A stretch of DNA of 33,528 bases, taken from Pseudomonadota bacterium (GTDB lineage Bacteria > Pseudomonadota > Gammaproteobacteria > Competibacterales > Competibacteraceae). Shown piece by piece: positions 1 to 7,181 of the stretch. The stretch's first letter is position 1. Each line of letters starts with the position of its first letter. Where the stretch lies: positions 1 to 33,528 of the forward strand of contig JAFEGB010000348.1 in assembly GCA_018240295.1 (NCBI GenBank), written 5' to 3'. Position numbers and translations under genes: made by a program. The notes below the pieces were generated by a model that saw only the letters and a program-made list of their open reading frames with translations, was not told the origin of the DNA and searched no databases.

Positions 1-8
1 CTCCAGCG

Positions 9-50
9 CAAGCACCCACACAAACTACTCAGTCAAGCTGTCAAAGAACT
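9..50 (-). promoter_or_regulatory. rRNA operon leader with boxA-like antitermination element
   Basis: Read on the minus strand, bases 50 to 35 give GTTCTTTGACAGCTTG, close to the rrn boxA consensus (TGYTCTTTAACA). Bases 22 to 9 give TGTGTGGGTGCTTG, a string typical of the leader just before 16S rRNA (or the 16S-23S spacer) in beta- and gammaproteobacteria. It lies about 25 bases downstream of the predicted start from the nearest of three rrn-like promoters. Transcription runs left, so the 16S gene should begin shortly beyond base 1. The family resemblance is from memory; the rRNA gene itself is not in the window. Confidence 0.78.
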
Positions 51-80
51 CCGCCGACCCGTTCGTTCGGCGAGGCGCGC

Positions 81-108
81 ATTCTACACGCCTTCTTCAA
101 TTCCGCAA
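81..108 (-). promoter_or_regulatory. rrn-type promoter, proximal copy
   Basis: On the minus strand: -35 TTGCGG (108-103), 16-bp spacer, -10 TAGAAT (86-81), then the GC-rich discriminator GCGCGCC. Predicted start is near base 74. The 16-bp spacer and GC-rich discriminator are features of stringently controlled stable-RNA promoters. The -35 is the weakest of the three copies. Confidence 0.75.
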
Positions 109-194
109 GCAGTGTTTTCACCGCTTTGCCGGAAGACTGCAACGATCAACCATTACCGCCAGTCAATCATTCCCGCCTTCCAGCGAGGCCGCGC

Positions 195-222
195 ATTCTA
201 CTGACCGTTTTCATCCCGTCAA
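195..222 (-). promoter_or_regulatory. rrn-type promoter, middle copy
   Basis: On the minus strand: -35 TTGACG (222-217), exactly 16 bp, -10 TAGAAT (200-195), discriminator GCGCGGCC. Same architecture as the copies at 81-108 and 318-345. It points left toward the predicted rRNA operon. Confidence 0.82.
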
Positions 223-317
223 GCGTCCGTATGACGCATATGCAAGAGAAATCTTCGTCAATCCGCGCCGCCTGCTGCAGGCCCCGGTTTGACCCGGCTG
301 ACTGCAGCGAGCCGCGC

Positions 318-345
318 ATTCTACGAATCGCGATCCGGTCGTCAA
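318..345 (-). promoter_or_regulatory. rrn-type promoter, distal copy
   Basis: On the minus strand: -35 TTGACG (345-340), 16 bp, -10 TAGAAT (323-318), discriminator GCGCGGC. It is the outermost of three tandem stable-RNA promoters, spaced 114 and 123 bp apart. A fourth, poorer match (TTGACC at 441-436) has no good -10 and is not called. Confidence 0.82.
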
Positions 346-433
346 GCCCGGATTCGCAATCAAAGTGCAACCAGGCTGCCCGGAGTACCCGGTTCCACCG
401 GGAGTTCAGCAGGTCTTATTCCGATGAAAACAC

Positions 434-462
434 TTGGTCAATCGCGCAGATACATGGATACT
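434..462 (+). promoter_or_regulatory. Candidate promoter for rhlE
   Basis: TTGGTC (434-439), 17-bp spacer, GATACT (457-462). This would give a transcript start near 469 and a leader of about 95 bases before the RhlE start at 565. It fires away from the leftward rrn promoters. The match to the sigma-70 consensus is moderate. Confidence 0.4.
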
Positions 463-564
463 GCGCGGTTCCCGGCGGAGGGGCGATCCGCCACCGAGTC
501 TGGTCCGCCTGTCCCTCGTCTCCCGGACCTGATGGCCTGAATGCCGTACAACGGATGCCTGCAC

Positions 565-1908
565 ATGTCCTTTTCCGAGCTGGGGCTTGCCCCTGAAATC
601 GTCCGTGCCGTGGCCGAGCGTGGCTATGACACGCCGACACCGATCCAGCGCCAGGCGATCCCGGCGGTGCTGTCCGGCGGAGATCTGCTTGCCGGCGCCC
701 AGACCGGCACCGGCAAGACGGCCGGTTTCACGCTGCCGATCCTGCAGCTGCTGTCGACCCGCCCCAGCCGTCATCCCGGACCCCGCGCGCCGATCCGCGC
801 GCTGATCCTGACTCCGACCCGGGAGCTGGCCGCCCAGGTCGAGGACAGCGTGCGTGCCTACGGGCGTCATCTGCCCCTGCGCTCGATGACGGTGTTCGGC
901 GGGGTCGGCATGAATCCGCAGGTCGAACAGCTGAAGACCCGCATCGACATTCTGGTCGCCACGCCCGGGCGACTGCTCGATCATGTGCAGCAGCGGACCG
1001 TCGAGCTCGGGCATGTCGAGATCCTCGTGCTCGACGAAGCCGACCGCATGCTCGACATGGGCTTCATCCGCGACATCCGCCGGGTTCTCGCACTGCTGCC
1101 GAAGCAGCGTCAGAACCTGCTGTTTTCAGCGACGTTTTCCGACGATATCCGCAAGCTCGCCGATGGTCTGCTCGATCGACCGGCCATGGTCGAGGTCGCG
1201 CCGCGCAATGCCACGGCCGATCGGGTCGAGCAGCAGGTATACCGGGTCGAGCGGGCGAGCAAGCGTCATCTGCTCGCCCATCTGGTCCGCAGCCAGGACT
1301 GGCATCAGGTGCTGGTGTTCGTGCGTACCAAGCATGGCGCCAACCGCCTCGCCGAGCAGTTGTCAAAGTCCGGCCTGCCGGCCCTGGCCCTGCATGGGGA
1401 CAAGAGCCAGTCGGCCCGCACCCGGGCGCTGGCCTCGTTCAAGGACGGTTCGCTGCGGATTCTGGTGGCGACCGACATCGCGGCCCGCGGCATCGACATC
1501 AGCGAACTGCCGCACGTGGTCAATTTCGACCTGCCGAACGTGGCCGAGGATTACGTGCACCGCATCGGGCGCACCGGCCGTGCCGGCAGCAGCGGGGCTG
1601 CGGTGTCGCTGGTCAGCGCCGAGGAGCAGCCGCTGCTCGCCGCCATCGAGAAGCTGATCCGTCGCCCGCTGCCAATCCAGGTTCATCCGGAGTTTGAAGC
1701 GGACGATGCGCCGGAGGCTGCCGCGCCGCCCGCGCGTACCCAGCGTGCTGCCCCCGTGCCCGGCAAACGCGTGCCTGCCACCCGGGCCCGGGCGCCGCAG
1801 GGGCGTGACGGCGGCGGCCGGCCAGCGGCGGCCCGCCCGGAGCCGTCGGCGCGTGCCGACGGTCCGCGCCGTGCGGATCGCGGTGACCGGCGCCGGCGGC
1901 CGGCCTGA
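565..1908 (+). CDS. rhlE: DEAD-box ATP-dependent RNA helicase, RhlE type
   Basis: Cytoplasmic helicase that unwinds short RNA duplexes using ATP; RhlE proteins act in ribosome assembly and RNA turnover. All family motifs are visible in 447 residues: Q motif [11 protein letters not shown] (about 20-30), Walker A AQTGTGKT (45-52), [17 protein letters not shown] box VLDEAD (about 154), SAT, ARGID and HRIGRTGR. The first residues, [12 protein letters not shown], match the usual RhlE start, so ATG 565 is preferred over the in-frame ATG at 541. After the second RecA-like domain (about residue 375) there is a basic Pro/Ala/Arg-rich tail, as expected for RNA-binding tails of this subfamily. It converges on the exonuclease gene 26 bp away. 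The RhlE assignment is firm; distinction from other RhlE paralogues is not possible here. Confidence 0.95.
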   Translation: MSFSELGLAPEIVRAVAERGYDTPTPIQRQAIPAVLSGGDLLAGAQTGTGKTAGFTLPILQLLSTRPSRHPGPRAPIRALILTPTRELAAQVEDSVRAYGRHLPLRSMTVFGGVGMNPQVEQLKTRIDILVATPGRLLDHVQQRTVELGHVEILVLDEADRMLDMGFIRDIRRVLALLPKQRQNLLFSATFSDDIRKLADGLLDRPAMVEVAPRNATADRVEQQVYRVERASKRHLLAHLVRSQDWHQVLVFVRTKHGANRLAEQLSKSGLPALALHGDKSQSARTRALASFKDGSLRILVATDIAARGIDISELPHVVNFDLPNVAEDYVHRIGRTGRAGSSGAAVSLVSAEEQPLLAAIEKLIRRPLPIQVHPEFEADDAPEAAAPPARTQRAAPVPGKRVPATRARAPQGRDGGGRPAAARPEPSARADGPRRADRGDRRRRPA

Positions 1909-1934
1909 ACCGGGGATCGGCCCGGCCCTTCAGC

Positions 1935-2597
1935 TCATGCACGCACGATTTCGACTGTCTGACTGCGCAGCCAGGTGTCGGCGCTGCGCGGTGACCGGTC
2001 GATGAGTTTCTGCAGCCAGGCAAGCGACACCTGGCTGAAGCCATAGCGCTGATCGAGCACCTGATGCAGATGCAGCCACAGGTGCGCGGTCATCTCGGCA
2101 TCGGCGAGTGCACGGTGATGAACGCCGTCACTCGGTAGTCCGAGCCAGCTCACCAGCGCTCCGAGGCTGTGGCTTGGCGCCTGCGGCAGCAGCCGGCGGG
2201 ACAGCAGCACCGTGCAGAACACCGGCTGGAGACGCACTGCCCCGATCAGCGCCAGTTCGGCATCGAGGAAACGCCGGTCGAAGCTCGCGTTGTGTGCGAC
2301 CAGCGCGTCCCGGCCGATGAACTCGACGAGTTGCGCCAGGACCTCTTCTGCCGGCGGTGCCCCTGCCAGCATCGCATCGCTGATGCCGGTCAGCTGCCGG
2401 ATGAACGGCGGCACCGGCACGCCGGTGCGCACGAGACTCTGGAAGCGTGCCGTGATGCAGCCGTCCTCGATGCGCACGGCACCGACTTCGGTGATGCGGT
2501 CGCCGTGGCCCGGGTTCATGCCGGTCGTTTCGAAGTCGAGCACCACGACCGGCGCGCACGAACGCGCCGCGGGCGGATTCTGTGCTTCGGCCGGCAT
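1935..2597 (-). CDS. DnaQ-like DEDDh 3'-5' exonuclease
   Basis: A 220-residue exonuclease of the Pol III epsilon superfamily that removes nucleotides from DNA or RNA 3' ends with two metal ions. The catalytic set is intact: ExoI VVLDFETTG (Asp and Glu), ExoII VAHNASFDRRFL (Asn..Phe-Asp) and ExoIII HHRALADAEMT (His and Asp). There is no obvious polymerase-binding tail, so it may be a stand-alone epsilon paralogue rather than the replicative proofreader. The start at ATG 2597 overlaps the stop of the upstream DUF3011 gene as TGATG, suggesting translational coupling. An extension upstream to 2684 in the same frame is possible but would lie inside the DUF3011 gene and carries no recognisable sequence. 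The function beyond exonuclease activity is inferred. Confidence 0.88.
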   Translation of the reverse strand: MPAEAQNPPAARSCAPVVVLDFETTGMNPGHGDRITEVGAVRIEDGCITARFQSLVRTGVPVPPFIRQLTGISDAMLAGAPPAEEVLAQLVEFIGRDALVAHNASFDRRFLDAELALIGAVRLQPVFCTVLLSRRLLPQAPSHSLGALVSWLGLPSDGVHHRALADAEMTAHLWLHLHQVLDQRYGFSQVSLAWLQKLIDRSPRSADTWLRSQTVEIVRA

Positions 2598-3175
2598 CAG
2601 CGAATGATCACGAATTCGGCACGGCAACCGCCATCGACCCAGATCTGGCGGCGGTCGTAACCCCAGCTGCGGTCGTACCGACAATCCTCGTCCGAGAACT
2701 GGCGCACCAGTTCGACGCGCCCGTTCCCGATATCGATACGACAGCTCGTATAGCGGTGCCGGTCGGACTCGCAGCGCACGCGCACATCCTCGCGCGGGCC
2801 GCGGCCATAACCCCGACGCTCATCATCCCAGCCCCCGTGTCGACCACGATCACCGCGCCCGCCCCAGTCATCGTCCGGATAGCCCCGACCTCTCGGTTCG
2901 AACACGATGAACTCGGCCCGGCAGCCTTCGCTGACCCAGACCCCGCGCCGGTCATAACCCCAGGTGCGTCCTTCGTAGCAATCACTCCTGCTGAGCTGGC
3001 GAGCCAGCCGCACACCTCCACGGGTATCCGCCGAGCAGTAATTCTGGCGTCCATCGACAGATTCGCAGCGAATGCGCTGATCGGCGATCGCCGGGCCGGT
3101 CCAGAGCACACCGGCCAGCATGGCGCCGAGGAGGGTGGCAAGCCGGAAGGCCGGCGGATGGCTGCGGCGGATCAT
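2597..3175 (-). CDS. Exported protein with two DUF3011 repeats
   Basis: A 192-residue protein with a signal peptide (basic start, hydrophobic stretch LATLLGAMLAGVLW, likely cleavage after AIA). The mature part has two copies of the DUF3011 unit, about residues 33-92 and 130-191. Each has four cysteines and the signatures RCES, LxRQxS, SWGYDRR or TWGYDRR, and GCRAEF. The repeats are joined by a Gly/Arg/Asp-rich linker. The four cysteines per repeat suggest two disulfides per domain in the periplasm. The molecular role of DUF3011 is not established. A ribosome site AAGGAGA lies 8-9 bases before the start. Its stop overlaps the exonuclease start by one base, an odd pairing of a secreted protein with a nucleic-acid enzyme. 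Confidence 0.85.
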   Translation of the reverse strand: MIRRSHPPAFRLATLLGAMLAGVLWTGPAIADQRIRCESVDGRQNYCSADTRGGVRLARQLSRSDCYEGRTWGYDRRGVWVSEGCRAEFIVFEPRGRGYPDDDWGGRGDRGRHGGWDDERRGYGRGPREDVRVRCESDRHRYTSCRIDIGNGRVELVRQFSDEDCRYDRSWGYDRRQIWVDGGCRAEFVIIR

Positions 3176-3300
3176 CGTTCAGTTCTCCTTGAGAACGGTC
3201 ATTTTCTGAATGCTTTGGAATACCTGGAATCCGGTCCGGCGCCGGGGAGGGTCTGCCGCATCGGCATTCTGGTAGATCATGGACAGGAAGAGGAATTCAG

Positions 3301-3316
3301 CTGACCGGTCGGTCAG
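3301..3316. promoter_or_regulatory. Operator-like palindrome CTGACCGGTCGGTCAG
   Basis: Two 7-bp arms (CTGACCG / CGGTCAG) around a 2-bp centre. It lies in the 309-bp gap between the divergent DUF3011 and DUF59 genes, about 125 bp from the first and 170 bp from the second. Its size and symmetry suit a TetR-family dimer, but no regulator gene adjoins it. The rest of this gap (3176-3484) shows no other gene or clear promoter. Confidence 0.4.
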
Positions 3317-3484
3317 CGATGCCACCACCTGATCGAATGATTCCGGCAAGCTCCAGCCCCATGCCCATGCGTGGCCACCCCGGCTGGCCGCCCGACCGGG
3401 TTACTCCCTGTGCATCAACGGGTGCCGGGCCGGGGACGCTAGCATGCAGGCTGTTTCCCGAGCATTCATCCGTTGAGGCCGGCC

Positions 3485-3802
3485 ATGCATGTCCGCAGCC
3501 CCACCGATGCCGAGGTGCTGGCACGACTCGAACGCGTCATCGACCCCGAAACCGGCATCAGCATCATCGAACTCGGTCTGGTCCATGGCATTTTCAGGGA
3601 AGAAGACCGCCTGCGCATCTGCATGACGATGACGACCCCGGCCTGTCCGGCAGGCACCACGATCATCGAGGCCGTCCATTGTGCGCTGGCCCCGCTGCTG
3701 CCGGCGGGCACGGCGATGCAGGTCGAACTGTGCCGGTCACCGGTCTGGACGCCGGAGCATGCCACGCCTGCCGCCCGGGCCCGGCTCGATCAGGGCCGGT
3801 GA
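3485..3802 (+). CDS. MIP18/DUF59 family iron-sulfur assembly protein
   Basis: A 105-residue single-domain protein of the MIP18 (DUF59) family, which includes SufT and PaaD and helps Fe-S cluster assembly or maturation of client proteins. Family marks are DPETGISIIELGLV near residue 20 and the conserved cysteine in the TTPACP motif (residue 54) within a beta-strand/loop. ATG 3485 is preceded by GAGG at 3475-3478; an earlier TTG at 3473 is less likely. The next gene is a flavoprotein that would pass electrons to a rubredoxin or ferredoxin, so a link with iron-protein metabolism is plausible but unproven. A 28-bp palindrome separates them. PaaD proper acts with other paa genes, which are absent here. 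Confidence 0.83.
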   Translation: MHVRSPTDAEVLARLERVIDPETGISIIELGLVHGIFREEDRLRICMTMTTPACPAGTTIIEAVHCALAPLLPAGTAMQVELCRSPVWTPEHATPAARARLDQGR

Positions 3803-3930
3803 CAAATTACCTGATCACCCGTTTGCGGCGGTTCACCATCGCCCGGATGCCCTGCCTGCCCTGCTGCACGCCGGTGCCGCAGACATCCTCCCGCGTACAG
3901 CCTCATGCGCTCACCTAAGCTGCCGGGGTT

Positions 3931-3958
3931 GCCGGGGCGATCCGCGGATCGCCCCGGC
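3931..3958. terminator. Perfect 28-bp palindrome, possible hairpin terminator
   Basis: Arms GCCGGGGCGATCCG and CGGATCGCCCCGGC pair completely and would form a very stable RNA hairpin. It lies 129 bp after the DUF59 stop and 41 bp before the flavoprotein start. No T-run follows, so it is not a standard intrinsic terminator. It may instead protect a 3' end or bind a protein. Confidence 0.4.
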
Positions 3959-3998
3959 ATATCAACGAATGATCAGCACAGCGTCGGGAGCCCGGCAC

Positions 3999-5147
3999 AT
4001 GCATCCCATCGTCATCGTCGGAGCCGGCATCGCCGGGTATGGACTCGCCCGAGAGCTGCGCCGCCGCGATGCGCAGATCGACATCACGCTGATCGCTGCC
4101 GATCGTGCCGACTTCTATGCGAAGCCGATGCTGTCCAACGCGCTGACACGCGGGCAGACCCCGGAGACGTTGATCGCCTCGACTCGCGCCGACATGGCGC
4201 GGCAGCTTGGCATCACCATCGTGCCGCACACCTGCGTAGAGCGCATCGATCCGGACTCGCGCACGCTGCTGAGCAGCAGCGGGCTGTATCACTACCGCTC
4301 CCTGGTGCTCGCGATCGGCGCCGAACCGGTGCGGCTGCATTTCTGGGGCGATGCCAGCGACGAGGTCCTGTCGATCAATCACCTCGACGATTACCGCCGT
4401 TTCCGGGAACGACTGCCTGCATCCGGACACGTGGCCCTGCTCGGTGCCGGCCTGATCGGCTGCGAGTTTGCCAATGACCTGACCGCATGCGGATACCGGG
4501 TCACGGTGATCGATCCGGCACCGCGCCCGCTCGCCGGCCTGCTGCCCGTACCCGCGAGTACACAGCTGGCCGAGGCGCTGGCCGCGACCGGCGTGCAGTG
4601 GCGTTGCGGACATCGGGTCCGGGCCATCGACAGGCGGGCCGGTCGATATCGCCTGAGCACCGAAGACGGCGACACGCTCGATGCCGATCTCGTGCTGTCC
4701 GCAGTCGGCCTCAGGCCACAGACCGCTCTGGCAGCCGGTGCGGGACTGATCTGTGAACGTGGCATCGTCGTGGATCGTCAGCTTCGCACTTCAGCCGCAG
4801 ACATTCATGCACTCGGCGACTGCGCGCAGATCGACGGCATGGTGCGGCCATACGTCATGCCGGCCGTGCAGGCCGCCCGCGCACTGGCTTCGACGCTGAC
4901 CGGCAAGCCGACCGAAATGTCCTTGCCGCCGATGCCGGTCACGATCAAGACGCCTGCCTGCCCGATCGTGACCTGCCCGCCGCCCCCGACACTCACCGGC
5001 GTCTGGCGGGAACTCACCGAGGACGGAATACGAATCCTGCGCTTCGAATCGAATGACGCGGGGCTGGCCGGTTTCGTCGTGATCGGCGGCCATTCCCTGG
5101 CCCGCCAGCAGGCGCTGCTCAGGGAAATGGCGGAGTCCGGACGCTGA
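3999..5147 (+). CDS. FAD/NAD(P)H oxidoreductase, rubredoxin reductase-like
   Basis: A 382-residue flavoprotein with two Rossmann folds. The FAD-binding motif GAGIAG is at residues 8-13, the NAD(P)H motif GAGLIG near 147-152, and the second FAD motif ALGDCAQ near 269-275. The C-terminal part (MPVTIKTPACPIVTCPPPP region) resembles AlkT/RubB-type NADH:rubredoxin reductases, which feed electrons from NADH through rubredoxin to alkane hydroxylases or to oxygen-detoxifying enzymes. No rubredoxin gene is within the window, so the partner is unknown. ATG 3999 has GGGAG eight bases upstream; an in-frame ATG at 3969 is an alternative. Nitrite-reductase-like or ferredoxin reductases of the same fold are possible alternatives, though the C-terminal motif favours rubredoxin reductase. 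Confidence 0.82.
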   Translation: MHPIVIVGAGIAGYGLARELRRRDAQIDITLIAADRADFYAKPMLSNALTRGQTPETLIASTRADMARQLGITIVPHTCVERIDPDSRTLLSSSGLYHYRSLVLAIGAEPVRLHFWGDASDEVLSINHLDDYRRFRERLPASGHVALLGAGLIGCEFANDLTACGYRVTVIDPAPRPLAGLLPVPASTQLAEALAATGVQWRCGHRVRAIDRRAGRYRLSTEDGDTLDADLVLSAVGLRPQTALAAGAGLICERGIVVDRQLRTSAADIHALGDCAQIDGMVRPYVMPAVQAARALASTLTGKPTEMSLPPMPVTIKTPACPIVTCPPPPTLTGVWRELTEDGIRILRFESNDAGLAGFVVIGGHSLARQQALLREMAESGR

Positions 5148-5155
5148 GGTCGTAC

Positions 5156-6352
5156 TCAGAACCGGAACGACAGTTCCAGCATGCCGAGATTCCAGCGCCG
5201 GTCCGTCTCGCGCAGATTTGCCTCGGCCGGACTCAGCCAGCCCGTGCCTTCGACATGATGCCATTCGGCACGCACGGTGAGATCCGGACTCAGATCCCAG
5301 TTGATGCCGAAGGTCAGATCCTTCGCATAGCGATTGTGTGCCGGTCCCCTGCCCTGGCGTTCGTATTCATGTCCCCAGCGGTCCTCCACGTCGACGATCA
5401 TCAGGTCATAACGCAGGAAGGATTCCAGCGTCGGACTCAAGCGGTAGGCACCCTGCAGATAGGCACTGAAGCGATCGATGTTGTCGAAGGCCTGTCCATA
5501 GCCGGCTTCCGACGTGATCCGCCAGTCCGGCGTCGAATACTGCAGTGAGGCGGCCATGACCCGGAAGGAAAAGTTGAAAGCATCACGCCCCAGCGAGCGG
5601 GGTCGACTGAAGTCATACGAGTAGTACAGATAGCTCAGGGCAGCACTCCAGCCTTCAGTGTTGCCAGCACCATCGTAGCGCACCTGAGCCGTCACCGCCT
5701 TGTCCGGATCGAACTGACCGCTGAGATCATTCCCGAACAGGATGTATTCCAGCGATGCACCGCCGGGTATCGGTTCACCGAATGATGCCTTCAGCGCCAG
5801 AGTGCCGGTATCCGTGAAGAAATCCGCATGTGCCAGTACTCCCTGCGACGCCATCGCAAACGGCCGTCCCCGTTCGGTATACAGGGATTGCGGCAGCAGC
5901 ACGCCTGGGCGGGTGAAAGGCACATCGCGCGTTTCATTGAAGAATCCGAAGGGATTCTTGAAACGTCCGATCGTGACGCCGTAATTCTGATTGCCGCTGA
6001 CGGCGGCCTGACTGTAGTCAATGAAGCCATAATCCAGCCTCACCCCGTCGTCATTCGCCACCGGCACATCCCGATACAGCAGTTGCGCTGCCATGGACAG
6101 GCGATCATTGACCTGCCAGCGGGTGTTGACCGCAGCCTCCCGCAGATCGAAGGATCCACCCTGCTGATTGCTGGAATTGAAACGATTGGTATTGGACAGA
6201 GAATAACCCTGACTCAGAAAGCCGTTGAACGTCCATTCTCCCGGCCATGCGTCCGTTGCATCCTTGGCTGATGCGACCAAAACCGGCAGGAACCACATCA
6301 GCCCCAGCAATGCCAGCGCTCCAGGCCGGTCCGAGACAAGCATCCTGTTCAT
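5156..6352 (-). CDS. Outer-membrane porin-like beta-barrel protein
   Basis: A 398-residue protein with an N-terminal signal sequence (GALALLGLMWFLPVLVASA) and alternating hydrophobic/polar beta strands throughout, rich in Tyr, Trp and Phe. It ends in LELSFRF, and the final Phe is the usual insertion signal for outer-membrane barrels. Trp-Gln/Leu-Tyr strands (VNTRWQVNDRLSMAAQLLYR; YSTPDWRITSEAGYG) suggest a 14-18 stranded general or anion-selective porin. It begins 4 bp after the stop of the PstS-like gene, so the two form an operon. Such pairs recur in gammaproteobacteria, which points to a phosphate- or anion-related envelope role, but the substrate is not shown by the sequence. Its 3' end lies 8 bp from the flavoprotein stop on the other strand. 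Confidence 0.8.
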   Translation of the reverse strand: MNRMLVSDRPGALALLGLMWFLPVLVASAKDATDAWPGEWTFNGFLSQGYSLSNTNRFNSSNQQGGSFDLREAAVNTRWQVNDRLSMAAQLLYRDVPVANDDGVRLDYGFIDYSQAAVSGNQNYGVTIGRFKNPFGFFNETRDVPFTRPGVLLPQSLYTERGRPFAMASQGVLAHADFFTDTGTLALKASFGEPIPGGASLEYILFGNDLSGQFDPDKAVTAQVRYDGAGNTEGWSAALSYLYYSYDFSRPRSLGRDAFNFSFRVMAASLQYSTPDWRITSEAGYGQAFDNIDRFSAYLQGAYRLSPTLESFLRYDLMIVDVEDRWGHEYERQGRGPAHNRYAKDLTFGINWDLSPDLTVRAEWHHVEGTGWLSPAEANLRETDRRWNLGMLELSFRF

Positions 6353-6356
6353 TGCA

Positions 6357-6833
6357 TCACCGTTCCCGTGTGATTGGCAGAATCTTGACGCCAGGCGTCA
6401 CCGCCTTGCGGTGTACATATCCGATGGCCTGCGGCGAGCTGGCTATGGCCGCAACCATGGCTTCTTCCGTGGCTACCTGGATGGCTGGCGAGGCAATGCC
6501 GGTATAGGCAACCCGGTCCCAGGCAAGCCGCAGGGAAGCCGGGTAGGTTCCGAGTACATGACGACAGAATTCACCATGTGTCTCATTGTCATCGGGCAAG
6601 GCATAAACGCGAATCCTGCTGCCATCGGGCCAGTTGCGCAGGCGCAGGGAATAGATATATCGCAGTCCGTTCGGTGTCAGGCTCAGGATGTTCACGTCAC
6701 TGGAAACAATGACGACAATCTCGTCGTCCTGGGCCATCAGGGACTGGCCGAGAGTCGCTGCCAGCAGCAGACCTCCGGCCAGCAGCCAGCGCAGCCAGAA
6801 GCTGATCTTGGGATTGGAGATTCGATCCATCAT
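6357..6833 (-). CDS. Small PstS-like periplasmic substrate-binding protein
   Basis: A 158-residue exported protein with a signal peptide (LRWLLAGGLLLAATLG, cleavage near SLMA-QDD). The mature part resembles the C-terminal half of phosphate-binding PstS: a segment on the pattern of IYSLRLRNWPDGSRIRVYALPD is followed by a region ending in QAIGYVHR. Full PstS proteins are about 320 residues, so this is a one-domain form. It is unlikely to feed an ABC importer by itself, and no pst permease or ATPase is nearby. It is the first gene of an operon with the porin. Two ATG codons (6833, 6830) are adjacent and no good ribosome site is seen. A sensory or capture role near the outer membrane is a guess. 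Confidence 0.72.
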   Translation of the reverse strand: MMDRISNPKISFWLRWLLAGGLLLAATLGQSLMAQDDEIVVIVSSDVNILSLTPNGLRYIYSLRLRNWPDGSRIRVYALPDDNETHGEFCRHVLGTYPASLRLAWDRVAYTGIASPAIQVATEEAMVAAIASSPQAIGYVHRKAVTPGVKILPITRER

Positions 6834-7162
6834 CAGCCGATCACGGAATCATGCCGGTTGACAACATCCGGATGCCCCGATGCGGGCAGGAAGCATCACA
6901 CGCAGCGGAATGAAGTCCGGAAGCGAGCCTTGCACTGCCTGATGCTGCTTGGGATCCGGGCATCAATGCCTCCCTGCCTTTCTGACGCTGGATCGCCAGT
7001 GATGCGATCAGAGCGTCACCAGCTCTGGTGCGATCGGGGTGACCTGATCGATATGAACGCTCAAGTCAATGATTTGCAATGCAACCCTTGATGTTATGGC
7101 ATGGGTTGGTGCAGCCCGGCAGTGTACTGCTTTTTTCCATCTGCTGGCGGGACAGGATATGA
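6834..7162. other. Intergenic stretch with no recognised gene
   Basis: These 329 bp separate the PstS-like gene from the permease. No convincing coding sequence is seen on either strand. A pair of 7-base arms (TGACGCT at 6982-6988 and AGCGTCA at 7012-7018) could fold, with an interrupted middle. A minus-strand TTGACT (7069-7064) lacks a good -10. The promoter for the PstS-like/porin operon probably lies here but cannot be placed. Confidence 0.4.
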
Positions 7163-7181
7163 ATGTAGCAACTTGCTACAT
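7163..7181. promoter_or_regulatory. Palindrome TGTAGCAACTTGCTACA, copy 1 (putative parS)
   Basis: Nine-base arms around a single central C. The 17-bp core is identical to those next to parB (11998-12024) and parA (13880-13904). This copy covers the TAG stop codon of the AapM-like gene (7178-7176). Shared exact sequence at three places around a ParAB locus is the reason for calling it a centromere site. Confidence 0.65.

Noticed and set aside
70-345. Three repeats read as a riboswitch or structured leader of rhlE
   Set aside because: On the opposite strand each copy is a precise promoter (TTGNNG, 16 bp, TAGAAT, GC discriminator) leading to a boxA. That explains the repetition better.
126-596. 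Open frame ahead of the helicase
   Set aside because: It covers the tandem rrn promoters and has no protein-like composition or ribosome site.
2582-3304. A 240-codon plus-strand frame opposite the DUF3011 gene
   Set aside because: The minus-strand product has a signal peptide and two clear DUF3011 repeats; the plus-strand frame is a composition artefact.
4245-5147. Rubredoxin domain fused to the flavoprotein
   Set aside because: The two CP motifs near the C-terminus do not form the paired CxxC...CxxC of rubredoxin; they belong to the reductase tail.
7119-7136. Rightward terminator-like hairpin GCAGTGTACTGC followed by six Ts
   Set aside because: Only a 4-5 bp stem with a very small loop, and no rightward gene ends nearby.
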